Assembly (NCBI GenBank): GCA_025618425.1
Contig: CM046850.1
Span: 25,863,205 to 25,927,204, forward strand
Source: Heliocidaris tuberculata
Taxonomy: Eukaryota > Echinodermata > Echinoidea > Camarodonta > Echinometridae
Length of the DNA: 64,000 nucleotides
Direction: 5' to 3'
The notes beneath the pieces are model-generated. The model made no database searches, was not told where the DNA came from, and saw only the letters and a list, made by a program, of their open reading frames with translations. A program made the position numbers and the translations under genes. Below, piece after piece: positions 45,063 through 56,607 of the stretch (its first letter is position 1; each line of letters begins with the position of its first letter).

Positions 45063-46140
45063 AAATCTACATACAGGAGAATACTATCAATATGCCGGTC
45101 ACCTTATGTCATGCTATGTTTTTAAAGAAATTATTATTGATTTCATATTGTTTTTTTTTTTTCATATTGAATTTGTTCATCTCCTTGTAATATAGTATAC
45201 TATTAGTGCAAGAATACTATTTTACAGATAGAACTCCCATGCTTATTCATGTTAGGTATACAACTGTATGAAATAAATTGGTGGAAAGATCATGTCTTTC
45301 TTTCTTCAATATTTTTTAACGATATAGTAAACTTGGTCATGAATATTTTACCTTGGAGCCTTTATTATCGAAAACTTTTATATCGGCCATGTCTTTATAA
45401 TCGTAATAACTTACGATTGATCCCTTTTCAGGTTAATATTAATAATAAGGGTACTAAATAAGAATAAAGATAATCAAGATGAGTGAAAGAATAACAATTT
45501 TGCCGTCGTTTTATATACAAAGTGGGACTTTGTATTTAAGTTTTCTTCAACAGAATCGTGTATATCTATTGCGCAAGAGACATAATGCACTTGCATTCCA
45601 AATACATGTACTATGCAATATGCATTAGGGGTATTCTATATCGTAAATGCGATTTGTTCATGTACACACAGTAAGTTGCCAAAAATGGTTACGACTGTAC
45701 TGATGAAAATAATTTACATAAACTCTTTTTGATGGGATATTATACTTTCATGTTTTGTTAATACGAAATACAGTGTACAAATTCAATGCAGCCATATTTG
45801 TGGATTCATCAGCGAATCGAACAACCTCCGCAAAATTCAGCGAATACGATGCTTTTAAATTAAGCAATTTTTTAAAACAAATATGGTAGGAGAGTTGATA
45901 TTTTCTTTAGCAACAAACATACCAGACAAGCCTCACTTCTAATATCATTATGAGCTATTGGAGTGAAAATAAGCATTTTGATATCGTTTTTGTTTTGCGT
46001 GATTCGTACTTCATATTTCAAACCTTTTTTTCAAACATCATACTAAATTTGGTAGAAATCCCTATAACCCCACACCACTTTGTATCTGGCATCGATAGAT
46101 CAGACACGCGATAACGTTTGAATTAGAATACGATGACCTA
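45063..46140. other. Non-coding AT-rich stretch
   Basis: No reading frame with recognisable content, no RNA gene and no inverted-repeat element that I can delimit. Confidence 0.5.
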
Positions 46141-46336
46141 CAATACAGAAAATTGACCTTTGTCATATTCGAACGTTCAACTGGACAATCTCAATGCATT
46201 GCATGGGCTCTGTCCATTAACGCTGCATCCTTCAAAATCAACCAACTTCGTATGAAGACGGCCTACAAAAAAAGATCTCTGTCATATCAAACTATTCCAT
46301 CAGAGAGATTTCAAAGTATCAGTGTAATACAGGTTT

Positions 46337-47471
46337 AAGGGCTGGCCAGACTTGTCCGATAACGAAATTTTGATTATTAAAGAGGAATGAAACCCTGGGG
46401 AAAATCAATTTTAATGAAAAGAGAGGATCGAGAGAAGCAATTAAAAAAAACGTTCCATCAAAATCGGTTAAGAAATCAGAAAGTTATGAAAGTCTGAAAA
46501 GTCTCAATTTACTTTCTATGGCGATCCTCAAATTCGCAATGTTGCTTCAAAGTGACAGGTAGAGTAGTACAACTCTCCATGTGTTTTGTACACAATATTT
46601 CATATTTTCTCCATTATCTCTAAAGATGATGCTTGTCTTTCTGTGAACTCAACATATGTTGTGTCAAATATATTTCACCATGATATTTCTTGAGCTAAGA
46701 AGGGAACAAGCTGCTCCTTGAGAGGTAATGGAGAAAATATGAAATTTTGTGTACAAAATATATGGAGAGTTGTCCTACTAAACCTGTCACTTTGAAGCAA
46801 CATTTCCAATATCGTCATAGAAAGTAAATTGACACTTTTTAAACTTTCATAACTTTCTCATTTCTCAACCGATTTTGATGGAACTTTTTTAGACTGCTTC
46901 TCTCTACCCTCTCTTTTCATTAAAAATGATATTTCCCCAGGGTTTCATTCTCCTTCAAAGGTACACCCTACAATTTTTTTGTGCGTACGTTTCAGTATGC
47001 TCGTGCATGTATGTTAATATTAGGACAGGTGTGTAGGGTGGCTATTTAATTTGTTGTTTTTATAAGCTTTTTTTCTCTCTCTCTCATAAAGAAAATTGTA
47101 CATTATTTGTAACAGTTTATACAAAATTACAAATAATCTTCAAATTAATATATCTGCTAACTCAAGTTTCACATCTCATTAAAATGATACAAATAATTTT
47201 TCATGTAAAATATATTTGCGAATAGAGCTACCCGTTTCGAAAAGAAAAAGATTCATATAGACAAAACTGTCATTAAGAATTCACATTTAATGAAGAAAAA
47301 ATACAGTTACAATGTATTTTCACATAAACAAATCGCGAATAAAGTTTTACATTTTGTATGAAATTGCTTTAATAGCCTTTAAAAAATATCTCATGAGGGC
47401 CTAATCTACTGGGAAATAATTTTAATGAAAAATGTCGTTATCGTTATCGTTTCCAAGTCTGACCAGCCCTT
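46337..47471. mobile_element. Inverted-repeat element, AAGGGCTGG ends
   Basis: Left AAGGGCTGGCCAGACTTG and right complement AAGGGCTGGTCAGACTTG, then GATAACGA on both sides. Flanks can be read as a TTA 3-bp duplication, as in Harbinger elements, but this is not decisive. It contains a nested TTAA element. Confidence 0.75.
46378..46959. mobile_element. TTAA foldback MITE, nested
   Basis: Left TTAAAGAGGAATGAAACCCT and right complement TTGAAGGAGAATGAAACCCT. The arms run over 100 bp through TTTTAATGAAAAGAGAGG and AAAGTTATGAAAGT. Same layout as 63373-63964. Confidence 0.8.
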
Positions 47472-47779
47472 TATGTGATCACCTCCGGACAATCAGGACA
47501 ATCAGAATGCACTGGGCTCTACCAATGACCGCTGTACCTTCAAAACCCACTAACTTCGTGTGACGACGACCTACAAAAAAAAAGAAGAAAAAAAAAAGAT
47601 CTGTTTGTCACAACAGACTATTTCATCAGAGAATTTCAAGTATTCAGTGTAGGTTTATGCTATCACCTCCAGAACTGGACAATCAGAATGCACTGGGCTC
47701 TATACCAATGAGCGAGGAATCATTCAAAATTCACTAACTTCGAATGAAACCGTAGAGAATCCTAAAGGTTACCATCCCA

Positions 47780-48567
47780 GATACTCACGTTTCTATGGTG
47801 ATAATCATGATAGAAGCCTCATCCGAACATCCTAATCCTCCGATTCCATGAATTCCTTTAATATCATATACCAGCTAGGTGTTCAAGACAATCTCTACAA
47901 TGTCGTTTCTATGATTAAAGAAATATATATATATATATATCTAAACATATTTCGTGCCGGTTTGATGCTCTTGTCACGAACCTCGCAACCGTATCATTTA
48001 TCTGTCCATTAAAACACGTGATGAAATGATATTTGATGCAGCACACCAGCAACGAAAAGGTATTTCGTCTGTTTGTGGAAAGTGACAAACCATAAAGCAA
48101 AAAAAAACAACAAAAAAACCGAACGTTATGTGTCATGCCCATAGGTCATGCATGTCGCTTCTTGAGTGCCAAGTGCGAACGCGCTTGTATATCAATGGCA
48201 CGCGCGATATCTAACAATTAATATCCTCATCCACGTTTTTCATATTGAAATGATACGGGGTCCATGGCAACGGAACGCCACACAGCAAAAAAAAGCTCGC
48301 CAGCTATAATGGTGATCGCCAATATATACGGATCGCGAAAGGAATGGACGCATTGTTATACAACCCAGGGGATGAATGACAATTTCAAATCTAATTTCGA
48401 CAATTTGATGAAATCGTTATGGTAGAAGTAGTGCACCGAATAACAAAACAATTTTTATGAACATTAAACGAATATTTTTCAGACCACCTTCCCGTACGAA
48501 CGGAGGACTGTATTTATGGATTCCATTTTGTCCTAGTAGGAAAAGAGAGAGAGATATATAAAGAGGA

Positions 48568-48610
<43 letters not shown>

Positions 48611-50315
48611 AAGAGAGTATGAATTAAAGATGAGCAATCCTTAGTTTATCAATAACGTTGGATAAAATATAAAACTATAATAGTATGAGGTAGGAAGCCG
48701 GAGTGTACCTGTTTTGTAAGGTTTTTTTTTTCAGTTTCAGTTTCAGTTTTATTTTCATTTCCAACAGAACAGTGATTTTAACAAGAAATCAAATATACAA
48801 TTCAATATTCAATAACAAAATACATTTTACATGGTTTAAAGTGGTTTAAAGTTATAAAATAGAAAGTATACATAGACATCTAGTATAATCGTATTTTTGT
48901 TGTTGCTTTTTTTTTTAAAGTTAAACCTGTGGAAATGGAGGGATCCACTGAAAAGCAAAGCTTGTAGTATGTGGATCCCTCGAAATAATGACAAACGTAT
49001 TTTTTTTAACATGTAAATATATTGACCAGGTGAGGGTGAGGAGACGAAGCGAAAATTTGTACTTTACGTAAAACTATTTTGCTTTAGTTCTTTTTCTTTT
49101 TCTTCTTCCTTTCCTCTCTCTTTTTCTCTCGCTGTCTTATTTCTCCTTCTTCCCATCTCATCACCTACTTGTTGTTCTTAGAATGATCAAAGGATGCATC
49201 TTATGTCGTGTATCACCAAAAATGTTATTCCAAAACAACGCCTTGAACTATACATACTCATATTTGTTCGATGCGTTAATATCAAACAATACAAAAGTAA
49301 ATGTTTGCATTGTAAAGTATATAAGTATTGCCATATTCAGAGTTTGTTGATACCCGTGTCACGGTAACGCCTCCTCCCCCCCCCCCCCCCCCCCCCCACA
49401 CACACACAAACAACCTAACCTTGCTTCCCCTTCCCCACCGTCCTTCAAATTTTAGTCACGAAATTAAAAAAAACGCGAACACCGTGTGCGATCAAAGCGC
49501 GGCGGCGTTGGCCTTGTTTCGTCTGCACTAGGAAATGAAATATTGTATAGAGACAATGGTAGCTTGGTGAATGACAGGTCAATTTCACGGCAAAATGCGC
49601 GACTGCTTGACAACGGCGTAATTTCGATCGATTGCATGGTCATGAAGTATTGGAATTTTATTTGCTATGAAATATGACTTGTCAAAATGGTTTGTTTTTC
49701 TGGTTTGGCCTTGTGTGAGATCATAAAAGAAATATAGATGATGTAAAAGACAATCATACATCATATTAGTATGATGGAGTGACCATATTTCGCGTTCAAT
49801 TAAATTCTTTTTACGAATGTGATATTCGATCCATGATTTCTCATATTCTACAATAATTTATTTAGATAGATTTATACAAAACGGAAAGCAAAATTCTGGA
49901 CTAAAAGTGGTTCCAACAAGAAAATTAATCGACGAATAATTTCGGAGATATCGCGGTCTCAAAATCCGGTGTCGGATCGCAACGCTTTAGAACTGAAAAA
50001 AGGGCATAAAAACCACGAGACCTAATTTCGTGCAAGTGAGTTTAAATCTAAGTTATCCAACGTAGCGATCCATCCAAGGTAAGATGATTGCATCATTTGC
50101 AAGACAAAATATCATACAATCATTTGGTATCCCCTTTTACTTACAAGTTTGATGACATCTTCTCTCAAACTGAAGATTTCTAGACCCTTGTCGGTAAATT
50201 AATAATATTATTTCGGATTTTTTTTTAAATTCTTATATTTTGCTTATTAAGGACATTTCGTTACAACAATAGACTGAATATCGTATGTAATCTTCATAAC
50301 AGTAAACAAATAGGC
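47780..50315. other. Non-coding stretch with simple repeats
   Basis: Holds a short (TA)n at 47925, an (AG)n tract at about 48548-48614, and a probable LINE-tail-like run CAGTTTCAGTTTCAG plus TTTATTTTCATTTCC at about 48730-48765. A C-run followed by (CA)n lies at about 49375-49408. No gene recognised. Confidence 0.45.
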
Positions 50316-50340
50316 CTATATACTATTCCAGTCAAAATGA

Positions 50341-50500
50341 CATTCGCATCCTACCGGGTACCCATTTAACACCTGGGTGGAGAGTGGCAAATGTAGATTA
50401 ATGATGGTAAAGTGCCTTGATAAAATGCATGTGATTATGTCTGAAGAAAAGTGCTCAATGCACCTGAACCTGGTATACTGCATGATGACGGTGACCGATG
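50341..50500 (-). mobile_element. SINE fragment
   Basis: ACCCATTTAACACCTGGGTG and GAGAGTGGCAAATGTAGATT match the middle of the split SINE at 31055-32170. Head and tail are not clear. Confidence 0.6.
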
Positions 50501-51294
50501 TGTGGTGGCCGTGATCATTGACAATTGCAGTGGTTATTCGACAGGCCAATGATGAATTTCTTTTGACAAATTACAAGATGTTCAGCTTGCTCATGGGGGA
50601 TCAAACATTTACCCAGCAATGAATTGTTTGTACATCGAACATTGGAACTCGCGATGATTATACCACGTAATGTTTAACTACTAGGATAACGATAAATCAA
50701 AGCTACTGCCCAAAATTTTCACAAGCCCGTTGTGAAATAGGTGATGATATCAATTATTCTCAGAACGGGAGAAAAAAAAATCCCTTCAAGCATGCATTGT
50801 AACGTTTGGCGTAGATTAATAAACGTTCGGTAAGGGAAGTTTAAGATTGATTTTTAATAAGGAATCAAGGTATGAATAAATTATCGAGGTAAAAGAATAA
50901 CATTCAAATCAGAGCTGTGGATGGCAAATGGAGATATAGGCATTTATTACGTAACACAAAAGTATCATCAATGTTATTCTTACGCCATCTGCTTTTTACT
51001 TTGTAAAATTGAGGAATTTCAACTTTCATCTGCATGTTCGAAGAGTTTATTTTTTATAAATAAACCACTACCAAATATAAAACTATACCTTACCCATTTT
51101 CCACCAGTTAAACTATTATATAATGAAATATATATATACTGTATATTTGCAACAATCTTCAATTAATTACTTTACTTATCAATATGATGTGATATCCTTT
51201 CATTTATATCAATATTTGTCTTGGTTTCCAGGTTCCAAACCAAATTTTGACATTCAAAATATAAAACAATAGGCCTCCGTTTCTACCAGATACA

Positions 51295-52633
51295 CAGTGT
51301 GTCCCAGAAAAAAGGAAATCGGATTTCATGGCAGAAATTTTCTATCATAACGAACAATTTCCTTGATGAGTTATACTTCTATGAAAAGCTATGCTTCTCC
51401 TCTTTCATTTGATGCACAACTTATTATTCATAATTCACGCATGACTGAATTAAAACAATAGAAAGGGGTGGTACCAAAATTTCACTTGCACGAACAAATT
51501 GCTACTTTGAATGAGTTTTTAGGGTATTAAACGTAATCGTTTTGAAAAAGGGGAAAATCAGATAAAAATTCATAATTTTCTCTTTTATATGATACCCCAT
51601 GCGTAAAAAATGAAATAATGTATGTCAGAGAACAAGTAAAATGAAAACATACTTGATTTCTGCCCAAATGAGTGGATAGCTGAGTAAGAAGCCATTCAGC
51701 TCTCCTGACTTAGCACCTGACAATGGACTTAATGCTTGGGTGAATTTACAAAATATGGGGAATGACAAGGAACATTAAAGATGGTAGGGGGTAATAAAAA
51801 GGCTGAAAATTAAGCAAACCATCTTTTTTAGGTTGCGTGACCATGCATCTGACCACAGAACAAAGGGTGTTCATCTAACGGAATGAACTCGCTTTGGGAG
51901 CATGCAAGTTGCTGCTGCCTTCAATGAGAGATTTACAGATGGCGACGATCCTTCGAAGTCTACGTTATGGAGAAACATAAGAAAATATCAGCAGGGAGGG
52001 ACGAGTCTCAATGTCAACAAGGGTCGATCTGGTCGAAGAAGAATTTCCATATCGGAAGAGAATGTGGCAGAAGTAAGGCGTGTCATCCATGAGAATCCCC
52101 AAGTATCCGTAATTTTCAGCCTTTTTATACCCCAAGTCCCCAACCATCTCTAATGTTCCCTCTCATTCCCCATGTTTGTGAACATTCACCCAAGCATTAA
52201 GTCCATTGTCAGCTGTTATGGTCAGAAAAGCTTAATGGCTTCTTACTCAACTATCCACTCATTTTGTGCAGAAATCAAGCATGTTTTTATTTTACTTGTT
52301 CTCTAGCATACATTATTGATTTTTTACGCATGAGCTGTCATATAAAAGAGAAAATTATGAATTTTTATGTGACGTTTTCCTTTTGTCAATATGATTACGC
52401 CTACTACCCTAAAAACTCACTCAAATTTGCAATTTGTGCGTGCAAATGAAATTTCGGTACCACCACTTTCCACTGTAATTCCATCATGTATAAATCATGA
52501 ATAATAAATTGTGCATCACATGAAAGAAGAGGAGTAGAGCTTTCAATACATAAATATCTCATCAAGGAAATTATTCATTATGATATAAAATTCATGTCAT
52601 GAAATCCGGTTTCCTTTTTTCTGGGACACACTG
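51295..52633. mobile_element. Mariner-like element with inverted termini of about 0.5 kb
   Basis: CAGTGTGTCCCAGAAAAAAG at the left and its exact complement at the right, next to TA (TACA on the left). The inverted similarity continues inwards to about 51810 and 52105, so each terminus is about 500 bp. The 300 bp core keeps the start of a transposase. Confidence 0.85.
51844..52110 (+). pseudogene. Transposase N-terminal fragment (helix-turn-helix)
   Basis: MHLTTEQRVFI, a TAA stop and a frameshift, then QVAAAFNERFTDGDDPSKST, LWRNIRKYQQGGTSLNVNKG, RSGRRR and EENVAEVRRVIHENPQVS. This is the paired-like DNA-binding head of Tc1/mariner-type transposases (DUF4817/HTH type). The catalytic DDE/D part is entirely absent. 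It sits between the arms of 51295-52633. Confidence 0.8.
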
Positions 52634-53169
52634 TATTATATATATTCAAACATTTTCAATGATAATACTTATATGATTAATAGGATATTCTATCCTTATA
52701 TTCATTTCAGTATGTGTTGATCATATACAATGAATATCCCTCCCCTTCAAGCTTCAGCTGAATTGTTTACTGTATATAAGTGATTAATGAGTTTAGGCGG
52801 CAGGCGCGACCCGTATATTGAGAGAAACCAGCAAGGCGGGGAGTTAATTAATCTAATGATGTACGCTTCATGGTGCATGTGGAAAAAAAAATCAATGATC
52901 ACTGCAGTAAAAATACAAGTTTAACAAAGCCCTCATTTTGCGACTGATAAATTGCACACATGATTGGCTTCACTTCAATCTAAATTCATAATTGTATTAG
53001 CTGAATGTAATAATTATTTTGTTTTTGAAATTTATATCTGTATAGATATTGTAAAAAATCTTTTCTTTTTTTTTACCGACCGACAGCACAAAGTGGCATA
53101 TGTGGATTTTATCCAATATTATCCATCACAGTTTGTTCACTCTCTATGATCTTGAAATGACCCCAATTT

Positions 53170-53320
53170 GTTTTGGTGGACCACTACTTGTTCAACAAGT
53201 AAAATCATACTGGTGCGCCCATCATGGTGCGTACAAAATGACAGCGTATAAAGGTCAATTGTACTAAATGACCTTTATCTGCACATGGGAAAATTGTAAT
53301 AACGAACTGGTTTATTGGTG
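53170..53320 (-). repeat. Inverted copy of the 2180-2345 repeat
   Basis: Carries AAATGACAGCGTATAAAGGT and TGACCTTTATCTGCACATG, complement-related in order to 2180-2345. Confidence 0.7.
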
Positions 53321-53558
53321 CGCTTGAAGACTGGAATATAAAATGTAACACCACTTCTGGCAGCTCTGATAATCATGATAATAGGTACGAAATTTAATGA
53401 TTTAATTTCACATTCGAGAAAAGATGATGAAAATAATTATAAGCACAATATGATTTTGTACAGTTGAAAGAAAGCAGATTCAACCACACATCTAATACCG
53501 GACAACTTCTTGCCTTAAACCCAGGACCAAACCCTATGCTAAACCCTATTCCTATACC

Positions 53559-53820
53559 CAGTGGCGGATCCAGGGGGGGGGGGGGGGGAATCCCGGCCCG
53601 TGCCCCCCCCCCTTTTGAGGGAAAACAATGCAATGTGCCCCCCCCCTATTTGCGATTGTGCCCCCCCCCCCTTTTCGAGCAGAAAAACTTTTTTTTGTTT
53701 TTCTTTTTTTGTTTTTCTTTTTTTTTTTGCTTGTCAGAGAATTATGGAGGGGAACTGGACCCCATAACCCCCCCCCCCCCCCCACTGAGCGACTTTTGGA
53801 GGGCTGGCGAAATTTTTTTT
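53559..53820. mobile_element. hAT-like GC-rich element, truncated
   Basis: Begins CAGTGGCGGATCCAGG. The interior is the reverse of 44761-45054 (TTGCTTGTCAGAGAATTATG, then C-run and CTGAGCGAC). No matching right end, so it is truncated near 53820. Confidence 0.7.
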
Positions 53821-53857
53821 TTTGCTCGCAATTAAGTCAAATAATGAATATACAGAC

Positions 53858-54090
53858 ATAATCAGTTGGCTCAGTGCATGGTAGAGCAGTGGTCTCGTAA
53901 AGGACAGGTCCCGGGTTCGAGACTAAGTCGATGGGCTAGTGCCCGTAACGTTGGTAAACCATAAATCCTCATTACCAAGTCCCTCGGATAGGACTTAAAG
54001 CCGTAGGTCCCCCTGAATGCTTACTTACAAGCAAACACATGCTTTCTTAGCAGTCAGGTAGAAAATAAACCATAAAACAAAAAACAAAAA
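53858..54090 (+). mobile_element. tRNA-derived SINE, second family
   Basis: Box A-like TGGCTCAGTGCATGGTAGAGC and box B GGTTCGAGACT at the usual spacing, then an unrelated body with CTCATTACCAAGTCCCTCGG. It ends near GAAAATAAACCATAAAAC with an (AAAAAC)n tail. The body differs from the SINE at 15530. Confidence 0.75.
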
Positions 54091-54430
54091 CAAAAACAAA
54101 AACAAACGAGCCAAACACAGGTGTCATGATAATACTTACACAAATGTAAGAAACTGAACACTGCTGCAAAAAAAACATCCTCACCATATATCGGCGTCAC
54201 GGCTGAAATAGATACATTCTGATAATCCAAAGGATATTTATTTGAAGGATAAAACTCGGTATCTGCATGGATGCACGCATGTGCTCGTGGTGCTTTATGA
54301 CTTGTGCCAATATATAAACAAGTATCCGCCACAACAGCGATAGGGCGCTCTTGCTTTTTGTAAAACTACGCAATTAACGACCTCCAGTATTTCAGGTGAC
54401 AGCATGTAAGTAACATCAGGAGCTAGCTCC

Positions 54431-55331
54431 TTAAAGGAGAATTAACCCCAGAATATAAATGTACTTATGTTCAAAGGTGTACTATATTCTTAATCATTGG
54501 CCTGTATCACTTTAGAAATAAAATATCAGAAAAGGGTTTAAATCAAGACATTCTAGCACACGGTATCATCTGCTAACACTTTACATGGGGGATGCCATTT
54601 TCTTGACGATATGGAGTTATACATGAACCACTGGAAACCGTTCCGGTCAGGAAGATATTTTTAATCCTAGAGCTAAATTGCTTCTCTTCATTACAAAAAA
54701 TCCCCATATATGATGAAAAATACACAACGGGTATATACATATATTTTAAAATTGGAAATTTATAGATTTCTTTTTAAATTCTCTGGTTTTGCTAAATAGA
54801 AATCGATTTCTTGGGCTTGCCTGACAGAGCAAAACATAATTTATACAACACGCATTCTGACTATTGAAGTCCATGATCTCAAAGCAGGTGAATGCATAGT
54901 TTGTCACTATTGACGCTCGAGAAAGTTATCATCCATAAATTTGAATTAATTTGCTCCGTCGCGTACGTCATAGTATCAAGAAAATAGATTTCTATGTAGT
55001 AAAATAGTAATTTTGAAAGAAATATAAAACACATTTATGTTTTTAGAATATATGTATATATCTGTCATGTCTGTTCAATATTCTAAATCTCAAATTGGAT
55101 TTTGTATCAGGAAGAAAGACAATTTTGCATTCGGATTAAAAATATCTTTATGTACACATCAAGAAAATGGCAGCCCCCAGGTATCGCTAGCAGACGATAA
55201 ATTTTGCTGAAAAAATCTTGATTTATACCCATCTCGTATACTTTAATGCAAAACTACGTAAGACAACAAGAAGGAATAGATTACATCTTTGAATATAAGC
55301 ACATTTATATTTTGAGGTTAATTCCCTTTAA
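54431..55331. mobile_element. TTAA foldback element, 0.9 kb
   Basis: Left TTAAAGGAGAATTAACCCCA and right complement TTAAAGGGAATTAACCTCA, with arms continuing to ATATAAATGTGCTTATnTTC. The internal pair around CATTTTCTTGACGAT also folds. Longest member of the TTAA group in this window. Confidence 0.82.
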
Positions 55332-55510
55332 ATAATGCATTGTTTGATGTGAATGCTTATTTTGACCTGGTCTAAAATTGAGTGATTCTTATCTTCTTAT
55401 TTTTTTTTCCTTTCTTTCTTTTTTGCAATGTCTTTTTTTTTTAATTATTATTTCGTTTTTAATTGCGTAATCTTTTACTCGACTGAGCGGAACATATAAC
55501 ATTCACAAAA

Positions 55511-55511
<1 letters not shown>

Positions 55512-55561
<50 letters not shown>

Positions 55562-55571
55562 GAGAGAAATA

Positions 55572-55611
<40 letters not shown>

Positions 55612-55650
55612 GAGAGAAATAATTTATATATATATATATATATATATAAT
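55512..55650. repeat. Three (TA)n blocks in 50-bp units
   Basis: (TA)n tracts are separated by identical TGAGAGAAATAATT spacers, three times in a row. This shows tandem duplication of a TA-plus-spacer unit. Confidence 0.85.
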
Positions 55651-55724
55651 GAGAGAAATAATTTACGTAGCTAAATTCATTGTTCCTCCTTACTGACTTC
55701 CTTTTTGCAGGGTTTGCAAAAACT

Positions 55725-55796
55725 GTCTCCGCCGGGAGTCGAACCCGGGTCTTTGGCACTGTACGCCAAACGCCTTAACCACTAGACCACGGAGGC
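55725..55796 (-). tRNA. tRNA-like sequence, copy 1 (inverted)
   Basis: 72 nt identical to copy 2 at 56227-56298. A-box GTGGTCTAGTGG and B-box GGTTCGACTCC are intact and the T-arm CCGGG/CCCGG is perfect. The anticodon arm pairs TTGGC/GCCAA around the loop GTACAGT, which would give anticodon ACA (Cys). One extra base lies before that arm, and the acceptor stem has a C-A mismatch at pair 2-71. It may be a tRNA-derived repeat rather than a working gene. Confidence 0.5.
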
Positions 55797-56068
55797 GGGT
55801 TGAGTGGTATTCGGCTACACCAGGTACAAACACCGACAGGCAGCCCTTGCAACCCTTCGCAGTTAATTTATTCCTTTTCTTTGAGGGACAGGGGAGTATT
55901 GAACAATGAAAAGCCGCATGCCTACCTAGATCCATGGTGGATTCATGTATTAGAATGAATTAATTATTTACAATGTGTGAGAAATTTGTTCTAATACTAT
56001 AGCATCGGCAACTCTCGTGGGTAAATTTACATAATGTGAGAAATCAATTGAATTGAATGAGAGAAATA

Positions 56069-56378
56069 ATTTACGTAGCTAAATTCATTGTTCCTCCTTA
56101 CTGACTTCCTTTTTGTGGAAATAACTGCAGGGTTTGCAAAAAAAAAAAGGAATAAACTAACTGCGAAGGGTTGCAAGGGCTGCCTGTCGGTGTTTGTACC
56201 TGGTGTAGCCGAATACCACTCAACCCGCCTCCGTGGTCTAGTGGTTAAGGCGTTTGGCGTACAGTGCCAAAGACCCGGGTTCGACTCCCGGCGGAGACAG
56301 TTTTTGCAAACCCTGCAGTTATTTCCACAAAAAGGAAGTCAGTAAGGAGGGACAATGAATTTAGCTACGTAAATTATT
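56069..56378. repeat. Palindromic unit around tRNA-like copy 2
   Basis: 56069-56139 (AATTTACGTAGCTAAATTCA through GGTTTGCAAA) is repeated inverted at about 56304-56378. The same left arm also precedes copy 1 at 55661-55720. The TACCTGGTGTAGCCGAATAC leader accompanies both tRNA-like copies. Confidence 0.85.
56227..56298 (+). tRNA. tRNA-like sequence, copy 2
   Basis: Identical over 72 nt to copy 1 but in the opposite orientation. Fold as described for copy 1. No T-run terminator right after the 3' end; AGTTTTTGC at 56299-56307 gives TTTTT, which would serve Pol III. No CCA is encoded, as normal in animals. Confidence 0.55.
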
Positions 56379-56468
56379 TCTCTCATTCAATTCAATTGAT
56401 TTCTCACATTATGTAAATTTACCCACGAGAGTTGCCGATGCTATAGTATTAGAACAAATTTCTCACAC

Positions 56469-56504
<36 letters not shown>

Positions 56505-56607
56505 GGTATAAGACAAACTAATGGAGCATGGATGCTACTCGGAGTTTCACGCCTAAGGCGATCTTCAGGCATGTTCAGGCACTGTATATATATATATATA
56601 TCAATTA

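Larger units (their letters stand above)
46150..47770. repeat. Three degenerate direct repeats, split by an element
   Basis: Units at about 46150-46336, 47472-47650 and 47660-47765 share GGACAATC.GAATGCA.TGGGCTCT, an AACTTCG word and an ATTTCA.TATTCAGTGTA-like end. The element 46337-47471 lies between units 1 and 2. Confidence 0.65.

Noticed and set aside
56088..56345. 85-codon frame repeated inverted at 55690-55935
   Set aside because: Both translate the tRNA-like unit and its flanks; the identity comes from the repeat, not from protein conservation.
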